Part shown: in pieces, positions 5,344-5,650 of the stretch
How positions within the stretch are numbered: the stretch's first letter is position 1
Layout: every line of letters starts with the position of its first letter
Assembly: GCA_017483235.1 (NCBI GenBank)
Contig: JAFULE010000084.1
Location: 1-5,650 of the forward strand
DNA: 5,650 bases
Source: Faecalibacterium sp.
Lineage (GTDB): Bacteria; Bacillota; Clostridia; Oscillospirales; Ruminococcaceae
Direction: 5' to 3'
Program-made: the position numbers and the translations under genes
The notes under the pieces: model-generated
The model's database searches: none
What the model saw: the letters and a program-made list of their open reading frames with translations, nothing else
Told to the model about the DNA's origin: nothing

Positions 5344-5650
5344 ATGCGAAAAAAAGAGCAGCGTGGTATTCGGCAGAAGATGCCGGGGTATCGGGCAGAT
5401 CGCAATGCGGCCGAGCTGAAGCGGGAAAAGGAGGCCAAGCGCCGTGCACTGCAAAAACGGAAACAGGTGGAACAGGATGCGGCGGATCAGACGTTGCCGG
5501 AAGATGCGCCGCTGGCGGGAGAGGCGCGACAAAGCAACGCGTGGAAAGCCCGCCGTATCGACCCGGCGGTGCGGGAAAAGGCGCTGAAGCTGATGCGAGC
5601 CGGCATGGGGCCGCGGCAGGTGTCGGAAAAGCTGGGGGTAACCTATACCA
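5344..5650 (+). CDS. Basic protein with helix-turn-helix-like segment (3' end outside window)
   Basis: GAGGTGA (5333-5339) lies 4 nt before the ATG, and the frame is open for 102 residues to the edge. The first ~42 residues are strongly basic and probably helical (RNAAELKREKEAKRRALQKR). An acidic Pro-containing linker follows (about 43-62), then DPAVREKALKLMRAGMGP (73-90) and RQVSEKLGVTYT (91-102). That last part has the spacing of a homeodomain-like helix-turn-helix, as in small terminase subunits and transposase N-termini: a helix, a glycine turn, then a second helix with V-x-x-x-L-G-V. A DNA-binding role is therefore likely. Small terminase subunit, transposase-type regulator or another mobile-element DNA-binding protein are all open. 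It is separated from the upstream operon by the structured gap and may be under its control. Confidence 0.7.
   Translation, partial: MRKKEQRGIRQKMPGYRADRNAAELKREKEAKRRALQKRKQVEQDAADQTLPEDAPLAGEARQSNAWKARRIDPAVREKALKLMRAGMGPRQVSEKLGVTYT

Noticed and set aside
4230..5438. Long open frame on the - strand (402 codons) opposite the coiled-coil gene
   Set aside because: The Ala/Ser/Phe-rich translation is the expected antisense of an Ala/Glu/Lys coiled coil. It also runs through the non-coding gap and into the next + strand gene.
1..5650. CRISPR array, tRNA, rRNA or insertion sequence
   Set aside because: No regularly spaced repeats, no tRNA cloverleaf or rRNA-like stretch, and no transposase with terminal repeats were seen.

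Overview
The window is a compact, G+C-rich segment with every supported gene on the + strand. The genes overlap or sit a few bases apart, and most have a clear Shine-Dalgarno site (GGAG, AGGAG or AAGGAGG type). Gene content, codon style and protein relatives suggest a mobile element (prophage/phage early region or integrative/conjugative element) of a Gram-positive gut anaerobe, most likely in the Faecalibacterium/Subdoligranulum (Oscillospiraceae) group. The host is an inference from style and family recall, not from a database match.

Layout: the window opens on the C-terminal end of an unidentified protein (2-112). A small hypothetical protein (100-483) overlaps it. After a short gap holding a perfect 8-bp hairpin comes a 117-aa protein that looks like the PcfK / AcrIIA9 (Cas9-inhibitor) family (522-875). 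A DUF7666-like protein (880-1452) follows. It is coupled by an ATGA overlap to a 746-aa PcfJ-like protein with a zinc-ribbon motif (1449-3689). Next are a small basic protein with four cysteines (3699-3992) and, overlapping it by 47 nt, a 403-aa protein with a DUF3102-like N-terminal domain and a long Ala/Glu/Lys-rich coiled coil (3946-5157). A 186-nt non-coding gap follows, then the start of a basic protein whose visible C-terminal part resembles a helix-turn-helix (5344 to the window edge).

The genes from 2 to 5157 read as one operon. PcfK-like and PcfJ-like genes occur as neighbours on conjugative plasmids of the pCF10 type and in many gut phages and elements, here with a DUF7666-like gene between them. 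The set is therefore best described as accessory/early genes of a mobile element. No relaxase, integrase, terminase large subunit or structural gene is visible, so phage versus conjugative element cannot be settled.

The most interesting non-protein signal is in the gap after the coiled-coil gene. Positions 5189-5255 can fold into a compact three-way-junction RNA: a 15-bp closing stem with three G-U pairs, and two directly abutting hairpins, one with a GAAA tetraloop. No family is recognised for it. The other main lead is the possible anti-CRISPR relative at 522-875, whose start codon is flanked by two related inverted repeats.
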